Shown: positions 17,875 to 26,072, numbered from the stretch's first letter. The stretch: 41,568 bases of DNA from Actinomycetes bacterium (GCA_029780675.1 JAKOYE010000196.1:1-41568), one strand, 5' to 3'. The notes: a model not told the origin generated them from the sequence alone. Numbers and translations: made by a program.

Positions 17875-17908
17875 CCACAAGCCCAGAACCCCTACGACGG
17901 GAGCCGTT

Positions 17909-19126
17909 ATGCCCGAAGCCGTCATCGTGTCCACCGCCCGCTCCCCGATCGGCCGCGCCGGTAAGGGCTCGCTGGTCTCCATGCGCCCCGACGATCTGGC
18001 CACCCAGATGGTTCGCGCCGCGCTGGACAAGGTGCCCGCACTCGACCCGCGCGATATCGACGACCTCATGCTCGGCTGCGGCCAGCCGGGCGGCGAAGCC
18101 GGGTTCAACATCGCCCGGGTGGTGGCCGTCGAACTGGGCTACGACTTCCTGCCGGGCGTGACCGTCAACCGCTACTGCTCGTCGTCGTTGCAGACCACCC
18201 GGATGGCGTTTCACGCGATCAAGGCCGGTGAGGGCCACGCGTTCATCTCCGCCGGCGTGGAGACGGTGTCGCGGTTCGCGAAGGGCACCTCGGACGGTTG
18301 GCCGGACAGCCACAATCCGCTGTTCAGTCCGGCCGAGGCCCGCACCGCCGCGTCCGCCGCGGGTGCCGAGTCCTGGCACGACCCGCGTGAGGACGGCGAA
18401 CTGCCCGACGTGTACATCGCGATGGGCCAGACCGCCGAGAACGTCGCGCTGCTGACCGGGATCAGCCGGGAGGACCAGGACCACTGGGGCGTCCGCAGCC
18501 AGAACCGCGCCGAGGAGGCCATCAAGAACGGCTTCTTCGCCCGCGAGATCACGCCCGTCACCCTTCCCGACGGCACCGTCGTCTCCACCGACGACGGCCC
18601 CCGCGCCGGCACCAGCTATGACGCCGTCAGCCAGCTCAAGCCGGTGTTCCGGCCCAACGGCACGGTGACCGCCGGCAATGCCTGCCCGCTCAACGACGGC
18701 GCCGCCGCGGTGATCGTGATGTCCGACACCAGGGCGAAGGAACTCGGACTCACCCCGCTGGCGAGGATCGTGTCCACCGGGGTGTCCGGTCTGTCCCCGG
18801 AGATCATGGGGCTGGGACCCATCGAGGCGGTCAAGAAGGCGCTCGCCAACGCGAAGCTGTCGGTCTCCGATATCGACCTGTTCGAGATCAATGAGGCGTT
18901 CGCGGTCCAGGTGCTGGGCTCGGCCCGCGAACTCGGCATCGACGAGGACAAGCTCAATGTCTCCGGCGGCGCGATCGCCCTGGGCCACCCGTTCGGGATG
19001 ACCGGTGCGCGGATCACCGCCACGCTGTTGAACAACCTCGCGACCCACGACAAGACGTTCGGGGTGGAGACGATGTGCGTGGGCGGCGGGCAGGGCATGG
19101 CGATGGTGGTCGAGCGGCTGTCCTGA
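17909..19126 (+). CDS. fadA3: Acetyl-CoA C-acetyltransferase (thiolase)
   Basis: This 405-residue thiolase equals M. tuberculosis FadA3 (Rv1074c) in position and sequence. The acylated cysteine is Cys90 in NRYCSSSLQT; the catalytic histidine lies in ALGHPFGMTGAR and the second cysteine in ETMCVGGGQG near the C-terminus. It cleaves 3-ketoacyl-CoA to acetyl-CoA and a shortened acyl-CoA, or runs in reverse. The ATG at 17909 is preceded by GGGAG. It is downstream of the GDSL gene and followed seven nucleotides later by a 20-bp palindrome that should terminate transcription. It could act with EchA8 and EchA9 in beta-oxidation or amino-acid degradation. Confidence 0.96.
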   Translation: MPEAVIVSTARSPIGRAGKGSLVSMRPDDLATQMVRAALDKVPALDPRDIDDLMLGCGQPGGEAGFNIARVVAVELGYDFLPGVTVNRYCSSSLQTTRMAFHAIKAGEGHAFISAGVETVSRFAKGTSDGWPDSHNPLFSPAEARTAASAAGAESWHDPREDGELPDVYIAMGQTAENVALLTGISREDQDHWGVRSQNRAEEAIKNGFFAREITPVTLPDGTVVSTDDGPRAGTSYDAVSQLKPVFRPNGTVTAGNACPLNDGAAAVIVMSDTRAKELGLTPLARIVSTGVSGLSPEIMGLGPIEAVKKALANAKLSVSDIDLFEINEAFAVQVLGSARELGIDEDKLNVSGGAIALGHPFGMTGARITATLLNNLATHDKTFGVETMCVGGGQGMAMVVERLS

Positions 19127-19132
19127 GCTCGC

Positions 19133-19188
19133 CGAGTGTGCGCTGAGATCGCCGGGACGCCGGTTTCCGCGATCTCAGCGCACACTCG
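19133..19188. terminator. Long palindrome 1 (bidirectional terminator candidate)
   Basis: Two perfectly complementary 20-nt arms (19133-19152 and 19169-19188) flank a 16-nt loop; the left arm reads CGAGTGTGCGCTGAGATCGC. It follows the fadA3 stop by seven nucleotides and overlaps the last codons of the minus-strand pseudogene. There is no U-tract, as is usual for mycobacteria. Its core nearly matches palindrome 2. Confidence 0.8.
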
Positions 19189-19863
19189 CCGCATCCCAGA
19201 CCCGGCGTAGCCGCTGAACAACCTCGGTGGGTGGTGTCCCGGCGGCGACCCGGATGACCGTCCAGCCCGACGCGGCGAGTTTCTCCAGGCGGACGATGTC
19301 CCTAACCAGGTTTCCTTCGGTGACTGCGCACCGGCGTCGTACATGGTCAGCGCTCGACGCAACCCGCGCACGCCCCTCATGCCGGGATGCGCGTCGGCGA
19401 CGGCGGCGATCTGCGCCGAGGTGATTCCGGTCGCGTTTCCCAGTGCATCGAGGCGCGCGACGGCTTCGCCGATATTTCCGCGCCGGCCCAGATCGACTGC
19501 GGTTCGCGCCGCCGTGGTCACGGGAAGGCTGGCGCGAAGCTCCTGCTCGCCTGGTGCGAGTGAATCCCGGGAGCAGCGGATACCCGCCGGAGACCGCCCT
19601 CTACAGCAGACCAGCTCGATCGGCAGCGAGTCGTCGATCCATGGCGAACCGTGCAGCCGAGATGCGGTCAAGCCGGACAACACGCCCCGGCGCTGCGACC
19701 ACAACCACGCCGCCTCAGCACGCTGCCGAAAGGTCGGATCGACGCCACGAGGGAGGTACACACCGGGGAAGATCGCTACGTACAGAGACCGCAGGTGGTG
19801 TTTGCGCAGGGGCCCCGCATCCAGCGCCTCCACACCGACGAAAGGGGCGCACAGCAGTCGCAT
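19175..19863 (-). pseudogene. AbiEi/DUF559-type protein with frameshifting internal deletion (Rv1073 locus)
   Basis: From ATG 19863 the first 187 residues match the common mycobacterial type IV antitoxin (AbiEi)-like/DUF559 family: FVGVEALDAGPL, GVYLPRGVDPTFRQRAEAAW, SLPVTTAARTAVDLGRRG and DAGAQSPKETWL. At about 19300-19306 the match jumps frame. Read in the next frame, 19300-19178 gives DIVRLEKLAASGWTVIRVAA and onward to a TGA at 19177-19175, the normal family C-terminus. About 55 central residues are missing, including the expected nuclease-like core near an acidic EYDGDHH-type motif. Without correction the frame runs on antisense to fadA3. It sits where M. tuberculosis has Rv1073, so it is a decayed ancestral gene rather than an insertion. 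Confidence 0.85.
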
Positions 19864-19891
19864 ACCGGCAGCATGCGTCCGCGCCCCGAAA

Positions 19892-19947
19892 CGAGTGTGC
19901 GCCCAGATCGCGTCCTGTGCAGGAAGCGCGATCTGGGCGCACTCTCG
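19892..19947. terminator. Long palindrome 2 (terminator candidate)
   Basis: Arms 19892-19912 and 19927-19947 pair over 21 nt with one mismatch. The enclosed TCCTGTGCAGGA folds on itself, extending the stem. It shares the core CGAGTGTGCGC, two variable bases, then AGATCGC with palindrome 1. It lies 13 nt beyond the stop of the BAX inhibitor-like gene on the minus strand. Confidence 0.75.
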
Positions 19948-19960
19948 AGTGAAGAAACCC

Positions 19961-20803
19961 CTACCGGTCGCTGGAGTAGAAGTAGCTCAGCAGCCGCAGG
20001 ATCTCCAGGTACAGCCACACCAGGGTGACGGTCAGACCCAGGGCGACGCCCCAGGCGGCCTTCTCCGGCGCACCCGCGCGGATCAGCTGGTCGGCGGAGT
20101 CGAAGTCCAGCAGGAAGCTGAACGCGGCGATGCCGATCACGACCAGCGAGAAGAGGATGGCCAGCGGGCCGCCGTCGCGCAGCGGGCCGGGGCCGCTGCT
20201 GAACAGGCCGATCACGAAGCTGCCGAGCATCAGCACCAGCACGCCGACCATGGCCGCGACCATGAACCGGGTGAACTTCGGGGTGACCCGGATCGCCCCG
20301 GTCTTGTAGACCACGAGCATGCCGAAGAACACACCGACGGTACCGAGGACGGCCTGCGTGATGAGCGCCCCGGCGGAGATGCCCTGCACCAGCACATTGC
20401 CGAACAGCCAGGAGACGGCGCCGAGGAACAGACCCTCGAGAGCGGCGTAGCTCAGGACGATCGCCGGACTGTCCTGCTTACGCCCGAAGGAGGCGATCAG
20501 CACCAGGGCCAGCCCGCCCAGCGAGCCGATCAGGGTGAACGGCATGGCCAGAGCCACATTGCTGCCGACCAGGAAGTAGGAGATCACCGCCACCACGGAC
20601 AGCACACCGAGGGTCATGCCGGTCTTGGTGACGACATCGTCGATGGTCAGCGGCCGCGATACGCCGGCCTGCGGGGGGCTGGAAACGTAGGGATCGGCCT
20701 GATAGCCCATCCGGGTGGCACCGGCGACACCGGTACCGAACTGTGCGTAGCCGCCCTCCTGCTTTGGCAGGTTGCGGAGAATCGGGTTGCTGGTCTCCCG
20801 CAC
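19961..20803 (-). CDS. BAX inhibitor-1/YccA-like integral membrane protein (Rv1072 type)
   Basis: This 280-residue protein has a soluble N-terminus of about 55 residues, then seven predicted helices in the TMBIM/YccA arrangement (for example MTLGVLSVVAVISYFLVG, AVLGTVGVFFGMLVVYKTG, GVALGLTVTLVWLYLEILRL). Family members are pH-sensitive calcium-leak channels or membrane stress proteins; the mycobacterial role is unknown. It matches M. tuberculosis Rv1072 in size and position. GTG 20803 is chosen over the frame start at 20956 because AAGGAGAGG lies upstream and the family N-terminus (RETSNPILRNLP) follows directly. It is divergent from echA9 over 182 nt. Confidence 0.9.
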   Translation of the reverse strand: MRETSNPILRNLPKQEGGYAQFGTGVAGATRMGYQADPYVSSPPQAGVSRPLTIDDVVTKTGMTLGVLSVVAVISYFLVGSNVALAMPFTLIGSLGGLALVLIASFGRKQDSPAIVLSYAALEGLFLGAVSWLFGNVLVQGISAGALITQAVLGTVGVFFGMLVVYKTGAIRVTPKFTRFMVAAMVGVLVLMLGSFVIGLFSSGPGPLRDGGPLAILFSLVVIGIAAFSFLLDFDSADQLIRAGAPEKAAWGVALGLTVTLVWLYLEILRLLSYFYSSDR

Positions 20804-20913
20804 CGTGGGTCCTCTCCTTGAAATCTCGCTCGTGAAGCGCTCGTCAAACATCCTGTCAACGTGCGACCGCCTGGATGCGTTCCCCCGGCCGATATACGAC
20901 CTGACTTTCGCAA

Positions 20914-20938
20914 ACCGTGACGACGGTCTCACCGAGAC
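20914..20938. promoter_or_regulatory. Paired short palindromes between the BI-1-like gene and echA9
   Basis: ACCGT-GACG-ACGGT (20914-20927) runs into GTCTC-ACC-GAGAC (20926-20938), two small perfect inverted repeats sharing bases in the divergent promoter region. This may be an operator; no factor is recognised. Confidence 0.3.
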
Positions 20939-20971
20939 TACCCGCACCGGAGGCACCGCGGGGTGGCCGCG

Positions 20972-20977
20972 TAATAC
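20972..20977 (+). promoter_or_regulatory. -10 element of leaderless promoter for echA9
   Basis: TAATAC lies eight nucleotides before GTG 20986, so the mRNA probably starts at the initiation codon. There is no ribosome-binding site upstream of that GTG, which fits. Confidence 0.5.
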
Positions 20978-20985
20978 TGTGACGC

Positions 20986-22023
20986 GTGACCGCAGACACT
21001 GATGAGGTCCTGGTTCGGCACGACGGCAGCGTGGGCATCCTGACGCTCAACCGCCCGAAGGCCATCAACTCGCTGACCCATCGCATGGTGACCGCGATGA
21101 GCGCGGCGCTGACGGCCTGGGCCGACAACGACGACATCAGCGCCGTGATCCTCGACGGCGCCGGGGGGCGTGGTCTGTGCGCCGGCGGCGATGTGGTGGC
21201 GATCTACCACTCGGCGAAGGCCGGCGGCGCCGATGCCCGGGCGTTCTGGTTCGACGAATATCGGCTCAACTCCCTGATCAGTCACTACCCCAAGCCGTAC
21301 GTCGCACTGATGGACGGCATCGTGATGGGTGGCGGGGTGGGGGTCAGCGCCCACGGCGGTGTCCGGGTGGTGACCGAGACCGTGAAGGTGGCCATGCCGG
21401 AGGTGGGCATCGGCTTCATCCCCGATGTCGGCGGCACCTACCTGCTGTCCCGGGCACCCGGCGGACTCGGCCTGCACGCCGCCCTGACCGGGGCGCCGTT
21501 CGGCGCCGGCGACGCCATCGCGATGGGCTTCGCCGACTACTTCGTCCCGCACGGGGAACTCTCCGCGTTCACCGCCGCCGTCGTCGCCGACGGGGTGTCG
21601 GCTGCTTTGGGAGTGTTCGCCCAGGAACCCCCGCCCAGTCCGCTGGCCGCCCAGCGCGACTGGATCGACTCCTGCTACGCGGGCGCGACGGTGGCCGATA
21701 TCATCGCCGCCCTGCGCGCCCATACCGACGGCGCGGCCCACGAGGCCGCCGATCTGATCGCCACCCGGTCACCGATCGCGTGCTCGGTCACCCTCGCCGC
21801 CGTCCGGCGGGCCGCCGCGTTGCCGAGCCTCGATGACGTCCTGGTCCAGGAGTACCGGGTGTCGTGCGCCTCGCTGCGCTCCCACGACCTGGTCGAGGGA
21901 ATCCGCGCGCAACTGGTCGACAAGGACCGCAACCCGCGCTGGTCACCGGCCTCCCTGGCCGAGGTCACCGATGCCGACGTCGACACGTACTTCGCCCCAG
22001 CCCAGCCCGACCTGACCTTCTAG
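20986..22023 (+). CDS. echA9: Enoyl-CoA hydratase/3-hydroxyisobutyryl-CoA hydrolase family protein
   Basis: This 345-residue crotonase-fold protein equals EchA9 (Rv1071c) in length. [14 protein letters not shown] and the length beyond 340 residues are typical of 3-hydroxyisobutyryl-CoA hydrolases of valine catabolism rather than short hydratases. The oxyanion loops lie in [14 protein letters not shown] and [16 protein letters not shown]. It starts at a GTG served by a leaderless promoter. echA8 begins 8 nt after its stop, so the two are co-transcribed. Hydrolase activity is more likely than hydratase on sequence grounds, but the substrate is unproven. Confidence 0.92.
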   Translation: MTADTDEVLVRHDGSVGILTLNRPKAINSLTHRMVTAMSAALTAWADNDDISAVILDGAGGRGLCAGGDVVAIYHSAKAGGADARAFWFDEYRLNSLISHYPKPYVALMDGIVMGGGVGVSAHGGVRVVTETVKVAMPEVGIGFIPDVGGTYLLSRAPGGLGLHAALTGAPFGAGDAIAMGFADYFVPHGELSAFTAAVVADGVSAALGVFAQEPPPSPLAAQRDWIDSCYAGATVADIIAALRAHTDGAAHEAADLIATRSPIACSVTLAAVRRAAALPSLDDVLVQEYRVSCASLRSHDLVEGIRAQLVDKDRNPRWSPASLAEVTDADVDTYFAPAQPDLTF

Positions 22024-22031
22024 GAGCAGAT

Positions 22032-22805
22032 GTGAGTTACGAGACCATCCTGGTGAGCCGCAACGAGCGGGTGGGCACCATCACGCTCAACCGGCCGCAG
22101 GCCCTCAACGCGCTCAACACCCAGGTGATGCGCGAGGTCACCAGTGCCGCCTCGGAATTCGACGACGATCCCGGTATCGGCGCGATCATCATCACCGGTT
22201 CGGCCAAGGCCTTCGCGGCCGGTGCCGACATCAAGGAGATGTCGGAACTGTCCTTCTCGGAGGTGTACGAGTCGGACCTGTTCGCCGCCTGGGGGAAGCT
22301 CGCCGCGGTACGCACCCCGCTGATCGCCGCGGTCGCCGGCTACGCGCTGGGCGGCGGCTGCGAACTGGCGATGATCTGCGATGTGCTGATCGCGGCGGAT
22401 ACCGCCAAGTTCGGTCAGCCCGAGATCAAACTCGGTGTGCTGCCCGGAATGGGCGGCTCCCAGCGGCTGACCCGGGCCATCGGAAAGGCCAAGGCCATGG
22501 ACCTCATCCTGACCGGGCGCACCATCGACGCCGCAGAGGCCGAACGCAGCGGCCTGCTGTCGCGGGTGGTGCCAGCCGACACCCTGCTCGACGAGGCCAA
22601 CGCCGTGGCGACGACCATCTCGCAGATGTCCCGGTCGGCGGCGCGGATGGCCAAGGAGGCGGTCAACCGGGCGTTCGAGTCCACCCTGGCCGAGGGACTG
22701 CTCTATGAGCGCAGACTGTTCCACTCGGCCTTCGCCACCGAGGACCAGACCGAGGGAATGGCCGCCTTCATCGCCAAACGCCCGCCGGCGTTCACCCACC
22801 GCTGA
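22032..22805 (+). CDS. echA8: Enoyl-CoA hydratase
   Basis: This 257-residue protein is the same length as EchA8 (Rv1070c). Both catalytic glutamates of true hydratases are present, Glu111 in GGGCELAM and Glu131 in [11 protein letters not shown], with the CoA-binding [10 protein letters not shown] segment. It hydrates trans-2-enoyl-CoA to 3-hydroxyacyl-CoA, with crotonyl-CoA a typical good substrate. The start is GTG 22032 with TAGGAG upstream; the longer frame from 21864 overlaps echA9 and is rejected. It could take over crotonyl-CoA formed by the glutaryl-CoA dehydrogenase-type enzyme encoded at 30434. Confidence 0.96.
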   Translation: MSYETILVSRNERVGTITLNRPQALNALNTQVMREVTSAASEFDDDPGIGAIIITGSAKAFAAGADIKEMSELSFSEVYESDLFAAWGKLAAVRTPLIAAVAGYALGGGCELAMICDVLIAADTAKFGQPEIKLGVLPGMGGSQRLTRAIGKAKAMDLILTGRTIDAAEAERSGLLSRVVPADTLLDEANAVATTISQMSRSAARMAKEAVNRAFESTLAEGLLYERRLFHSAFATEDQTEGMAAFIAKRPPAFTHR

Positions 22806-22817
22806 CCCGCCCCCGGC

Positions 22818-22823
22818 TAGGGT
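22818..22823 (+). promoter_or_regulatory. -10 element of leaderless promoter for the alpha/beta-hydrolase gene
   Basis: TAGGGT is followed by seven nucleotides and GTG 22831. It selects this GTG over the in-frame GTG at 22825 and over more upstream codons. Confidence 0.5.
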
Positions 22824-22830
22824 CGTGTGG

Positions 22831-24513
22831 GTGACTGACACCGCCCTGGCGAGTCCGCCCGCAGTCGAGACCACACGCGACTGGTGGCAGCGCCGCTACA
22901 CGTTCACCGGCACCGCCGTCGGCCTGGTGTTCCTGCTGTTGTCGATGACACCCTCGCTGCTGCCGCGCGGCCCGCTGTTCCAGGGCCTGGTCAGCGGGGC
23001 GGCCGGGGCGATCGGCTACGGCCTCGGCGTCTTCGCCGTCTGGCTGGTGCGGTTCATGCAGTCGCGGGACACCAGCCCGGCACCGCCGCGGTGGGCGTGG
23101 CTGGTGCTCGCGGCCGCCGGGGCCATCGCCCTGGTGGTGGGCATCCTGTTCTTCCACTCCTGGCAGAACCAGGTTCGCGATCTGATGGGCGTGCCGCGGC
23201 TGCGCTGGTTCAACTACATCCAGTCCGCTCTCCTCTCGGTGCTGCTGCTGTTCGTCTTCGTCGAAGTCGGCCAGTTGATCGGCAGGCTGGTGCGTTTCTG
23301 CGTACGGCAGCTCAACCGCGTTGCGCCGCCTCGGGTTTCATTCATCGTGGTGGTGGGTCTGCTGTTGGCGCTGGGGATCTCCATCCTCAACGGCGTCGTC
23401 GTCCGCGGCACCATGAGCCTGTTGAACTCGACCTTCTCCGCCGTCAACGACGAGATGGATCCCAACAATCCGGCACCGACGACACCGCTGCGCTCCGGGG
23501 GTCCCGGTTCGCTGGTCTCCTGGGAGTCGCTGGGCCATCAGGGCCGGCTCTTCGTCGGCAACGGACCCACCGTCGCCCAGCTCACCGAATTCAACGGCGC
23601 CCCGGCCGTCGAGCCGATCCGCGCCTATGCGGGGTTGAACTCCGCCAAGGGCATTCGGGCGACCGCCGAACTGGCGGCCGCCGAACTGGTCCGCGAGGGC
23701 GGGCTGAAGCGCAAGGTGATCGCGGTGGCCACCACCACCGGCACCGGCTGGATCAACGCCGCCGAGGCCGACTCGCTGGAGTACATGTTCAACGGCGACA
23801 CCGCGATCGTCAGCATGCAGTACTCGTTCCTGCCGAGTTGGCTGTCCTTCCTGGTGGACAAGGAGAACGCCCGGCAAGCAGGTCAGGCGCTGTTCGAGGC
23901 GGTCGACGCGAAGGTGCGCGAACTGCCCGAGGCGCAGCGGCCGAAGATCGTGGTGTTCGGCGAGAGCCTCGGCTCGTTCGGCGGCGAGGCGCCGTTCCTG
24001 AGCCCGAACAACATCATCGCCCGCACCGACGGTGCGCTGTTCTCCGGCCCGACGTTCCAGAACACCATGCGTGACGCCGTCACCCTCGACCGCGACCCCG
24101 GCTCCCCGGAGTGGCTGCCGATCTTCGACGGCGGCGCCAATGTGCGCTTCGCCGCGCGGGCGGACAACCTGGCCCGTCCGGACGCCCCCTGGGACAATCC
24201 GCGCATCGTCTACCTGCAGCACGCCTCGGACCCGATCGCCTGGTTCAACCCGGAACTGCTTTTCGCAGAACCGGATTGGTTGCGCGAGCCGCGCGGCTAC
24301 GACGTGTCCGAGGACATGACCTGGATACCGGTGGTGACCTTCCTGCAGGTGTCCGCCGATATGGCGGTGGCGGTCGACGTGCCCGACGGCCACGGCCACC
24401 GGTACGTCAAGGACGTCGTCAACGCCTGGGCCGCGATCCTGCAGCCACCGGGATGGACCACGGCGAAGACGGAAACACTGCGTAGTCGGGTAACCCAGGA
24501 CTACCCGCAGTAG
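22831..24513 (+). CDS. Membrane-anchored alpha/beta-hydrolase (Rv1069c type)
   Basis: This 560-residue protein has an N-terminal half with four to five transmembrane helices (about residues 25-200) and a C-terminal alpha/beta-hydrolase-like domain with a GESLGSFGG nucleophile elbow. This is the two-domain architecture of the family represented by M. tuberculosis Rv1069c. The catalytic domain should face the outside or membrane surface; the substrate, perhaps a lipid ester, is unknown. The start GTG 22831 is favoured by a leaderless -10. Its last 95 bp overlap the rhodanese gene on the opposite strand. It lies 25 nt after echA8 but has its own promoter. Confidence 0.9.
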   Translation: MTDTALASPPAVETTRDWWQRRYTFTGTAVGLVFLLLSMTPSLLPRGPLFQGLVSGAAGAIGYGLGVFAVWLVRFMQSRDTSPAPPRWAWLVLAAAGAIALVVGILFFHSWQNQVRDLMGVPRLRWFNYIQSALLSVLLLFVFVEVGQLIGRLVRFCVRQLNRVAPPRVSFIVVVGLLLALGISILNGVVVRGTMSLLNSTFSAVNDEMDPNNPAPTTPLRSGGPGSLVSWESLGHQGRLFVGNGPTVAQLTEFNGAPAVEPIRAYAGLNSAKGIRATAELAAAELVREGGLKRKVIAVATTTGTGWINAAEADSLEYMFNGDTAIVSMQYSFLPSWLSFLVDKENARQAGQALFEAVDAKVRELPEAQRPKIVVFGESLGSFGGEAPFLSPNNIIARTDGALFSGPTFQNTMRDAVTLDRDPGSPEWLPIFDGGANVRFAARADNLARPDAPWDNPRIVYLQHASDPIAWFNPELLFAEPDWLREPRGYDVSEDMTWIPVVTFLQVSADMAVAVDVPDGHGHRYVKDVVNAWAAILQPPGWTTAKTETLRSRVTQDYPQ

Positions 24514-24904
24514 CCAGCGCGGTGGTCAGCGTGGGCAGCACGCCGGTCGTCGCCAACGCCTGGTAGCCACCGACGATGTCGGTCGCCCGGTGCAGACCGA
24601 GATCCTGCAGCGCGGCCGCGGCCAGGCTCGAGGTGTAGCCCTGCGAGCACAGCACCACCCACTCGACGTCGTCGTCGGTGGCCTGCGGCAGGCGGGAGTC
24701 GCTGGTCGGGTCGCAACGCCACTCCAGCACGTTCCGTTCGATCACCAGCGCACCGGCCAACTGACCTTCAAATGCGCGCTGGGCCGCCGGTCGGATGTCG
24801 ACCAGGATCGCGCCGCGGCCGACCGCTGCCGGAGCCTCAGCGGGCTCCAACCGCCGCAGCCGGTCCCGGGCCCGCGCCAGTGCCCTGTCGATCCGGCTGC
24901 TCAT
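24419..24904 (-). CDS. Rhodanese-like sulfurtransferase (Rv1066 type)
   Basis: This 161-residue single rhodanese domain has ILVDIRP near the N-terminus and the active-site loop CSQGYTSS with Cys86, which would carry the persulfide. The ATG at 24904 overlaps the cysteine dioxygenase stop as ATGA. Together the pair suggests handling of sulfur from cysteine. The final 31 residues (after about residue 130) are encoded antisense to the end of the alpha/beta-hydrolase gene, are proline-rich, and look like a read-on tail outside the fold. In M. tuberculosis the equivalents are Rv1065 and Rv1066. Confidence 0.9.
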   Translation of the reverse strand: MSSRIDRALARARDRLRRLEPAEAPAAVGRGAILVDIRPAAQRAFEGQLAGALVIERNVLEWRCDPTSDSRLPQATDDDVEWVVLCSQGYTSSLAAAALQDLGLHRATDIVGGYQALATTGVLPTLTTALATAGSPGLPDYAVFPSSPWSIPVAAGSRPRR

Positions 24905-25449
24905 GCCGTCTTCTCCGGCTGATCGGTCAGTTCGGTCCGGGTGCGCCGCAGCCGCTGCCGGGGCGTCACCTCGTAGTAGGACATCGCGGTCAACGGCGGC
25001 GAATAGGCGTGCACGCTCAGCGTCTCGAACGGGGTGTCGCCGGCGGCGCCCACATCGTGCACCCACCCCAGCGGAAAGGCGGCCTGGTCACCGGCTTCCA
25101 GACGTCGTCGACGCAAACGTTGCCCGTCCCAACGAAATTCGTTCAGACTGCCGGAGAGCACCGTCAGCGCCCCCAACGAGCCGCCGTGGTCGTGCAACTC
25201 GGTTGTGTGCCCCGGCACCCAGCTGATCAACCACACGTCGAGGTCGTCGTCGGCGTGCAGACGGGCGTACCAGCGGGCGTCCGCCGGCGGACCGCCTGCG
25301 GGCAGGAAGCGATCGAATCGGCCGTCGAGCACCCCGTCGGCGAAGGCATCGCAGGTGTGCAGCAGGTCGGCCGGACGCAGCCGGGTGGGCAGGGCGGACT
25401 GAAGGATCCGAGGAGACAGGGTCCGAGAAGGCAGGGGCCGGGCAGACAT
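24901..25449 (-). CDS. Cysteine dioxygenase, type I (Rv1065 type)
   Basis: This 182-residue cupin oxidises cysteine to cysteine sulfinate with O2. Iron ligands His86 and His88 are in ELHDHGGS and the third is His131 in GWVHDV. The distal SVHAYSPPLTAMSYYE gives the Ser-His-Tyr relay. The Gly after the HxH pair replaces the cross-linking Cys of animal enzymes, as in most bacterial forms. The start is ATG 25449. Its stop overlaps the rhodanese start, so the two are translationally coupled. It is divergent from lpqV, with an 8-bp inverted repeat in the shared spacer. A 3-mercaptopropionate dioxygenase role is possible. Confidence 0.9.
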   Translation of the reverse strand: MSARPLPSRTLSPRILQSALPTRLRPADLLHTCDAFADGVLDGRFDRFLPAGGPPADARWYARLHADDDLDVWLISWVPGHTTELHDHGGSLGALTVLSGSLNEFRWDGQRLRRRRLEAGDQAAFPLGWVHDVGAAGDTPFETLSVHAYSPPLTAMSYYEVTPRQRLRRTRTELTDQPEKTA

Positions 25450-25499
25450 GAGCGGAACTCCGGGTCGAGGGGTCGGTAGCGGGCGTCGATCAGGCCCGA

Positions 25500-25545
25500 C
25501 AACACTCCTGCGATCCGGGGTACGTGTTCATGGCCGAGAGTGTTG
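25500..25545. promoter_or_regulatory. Spaced inverted repeat between cysteine dioxygenase gene and lpqV
   Basis: CAACACTC (25500-25507) and GAGTGTTG (25538-25545) are perfect complements 30 nt apart. The right arm ends two bases before the lpqV -10 box, so a bound regulator could affect one or both divergent genes. Confidence 0.35.
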
Positions 25546-25547
25546 CA

Positions 25548-25553
25548 TAGATT
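25548..25553 (+). promoter_or_regulatory. -10 element of leaderless promoter for lpqV
   Basis: TAGATT lies six nucleotides before the lpqV ATG at 25560, so transcription should start at or beside the ATG. Confidence 0.5.
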
Positions 25554-25559
25554 GACCCC

Positions 25560-25994
25560 ATGCCGAGCATCCGCCGCCTCCAACGACTCGCACTGATCAC
25601 GGTCGCCACCACCGCTGCCGCCGCGGTGTCGGGATGTTCCGCCGAGGACGCCGATCGGGCCGAACCGGTGCCTACTGCCAGTGCTGCCGAGCAGTCCGCG
25701 GTGCAGTCTTCCGAGGAGAGAATCGGGTTGTCCCCCGGCGGAGTCACCACCAAGATCAACGTCCCCGCGCAGTCCCTGGAGGAGCAATACGCGCAGGCCT
25801 GCATGAGTGCCAAGGACTGGATGACGACCAAGGGCGGTGATCCGACGAGCCTGGTGGAGCCGTTCCTCAAGGAGGTTCAGTCCTCCGATCAGGCCAGCCC
25901 GGCGGCCTTCGGCAAGACCTGGCCGCAACTGAGCGAGGCCCAGCAGGCGGCGGTGATCATCGCCGTGGAGGCCGCCGCTGCCGGCGGCTGCTAG
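25560..25994 (+). CDS. lpqV: Lipoprotein LpqV
   Basis: This 144-residue protein has a type II signal peptide: basic MPSIRRLQR, a hydrophobic alanine-rich core, and lipobox VSGC with the acylated Cys26. The mature part shows GLSPGGVTTKINVPAQSLEE and EAQQAAVIIAVEAAA, which match M. tuberculosis LpqV (Rv1064c) by eye. It is a surface-anchored lipoprotein of unknown function. The ATG at 25560 is consistent with the leaderless -10. It is followed by a perfect hairpin likely to end the transcript, and lies upstream of a patatin-like gene as in M. tuberculosis. Confidence 0.93.
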   Translation: MPSIRRLQRLALITVATTAAAAVSGCSAEDADRAEPVPTASAAEQSAVQSSEERIGLSPGGVTTKINVPAQSLEEQYAQACMSAKDWMTTKGGDPTSLVEPFLKEVQSSDQASPAAFGKTWPQLSEAQQAAVIIAVEAAAAGGC

Positions 25995-26048
25995 CCGGCG
26001 ACCGGGCCTCCCTGCCGCACCCGGGCACTCCGGAATCACGCTGAGCGA

Positions 26049-26072
26049 AATGCCCCGGGCTACCGGGGCATT
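26049..26072. terminator. Hairpin between lpqV and the patatin-like gene
   Basis: AATGCCCCGG and CCGGGGCATT pair perfectly (10 bp) around a GCTA loop, followed by CCCACCCC rather than a U-tract. It is the probable terminator of lpqV; the patatin-like gene starts 23 nt later. Confidence 0.6.

Noticed and set aside
17651..19048. A 465-codon minus-strand open frame.
   Set aside because: It is antisense to the GDSL hydrolase and fadA3 and shows only repetitive Gly/Arg/His/Asp composition.
18616..19178. Continuation of the AbiEi/DUF559-type frame antisense through fadA3, giving an apparent 415-residue protein.
   Set aside because: The residues after about 190 are low-complexity antisense translation; the real C-terminus is found in the next frame ending at 19175.
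19133..19947. Possible mobile cassette bounded by the two related palindromes.
   Set aside because: No transposase or target duplication is seen, and a homologous gene (Rv1073) lies at the same place in M. tuberculosis, so the enclosed gene is ancestral.
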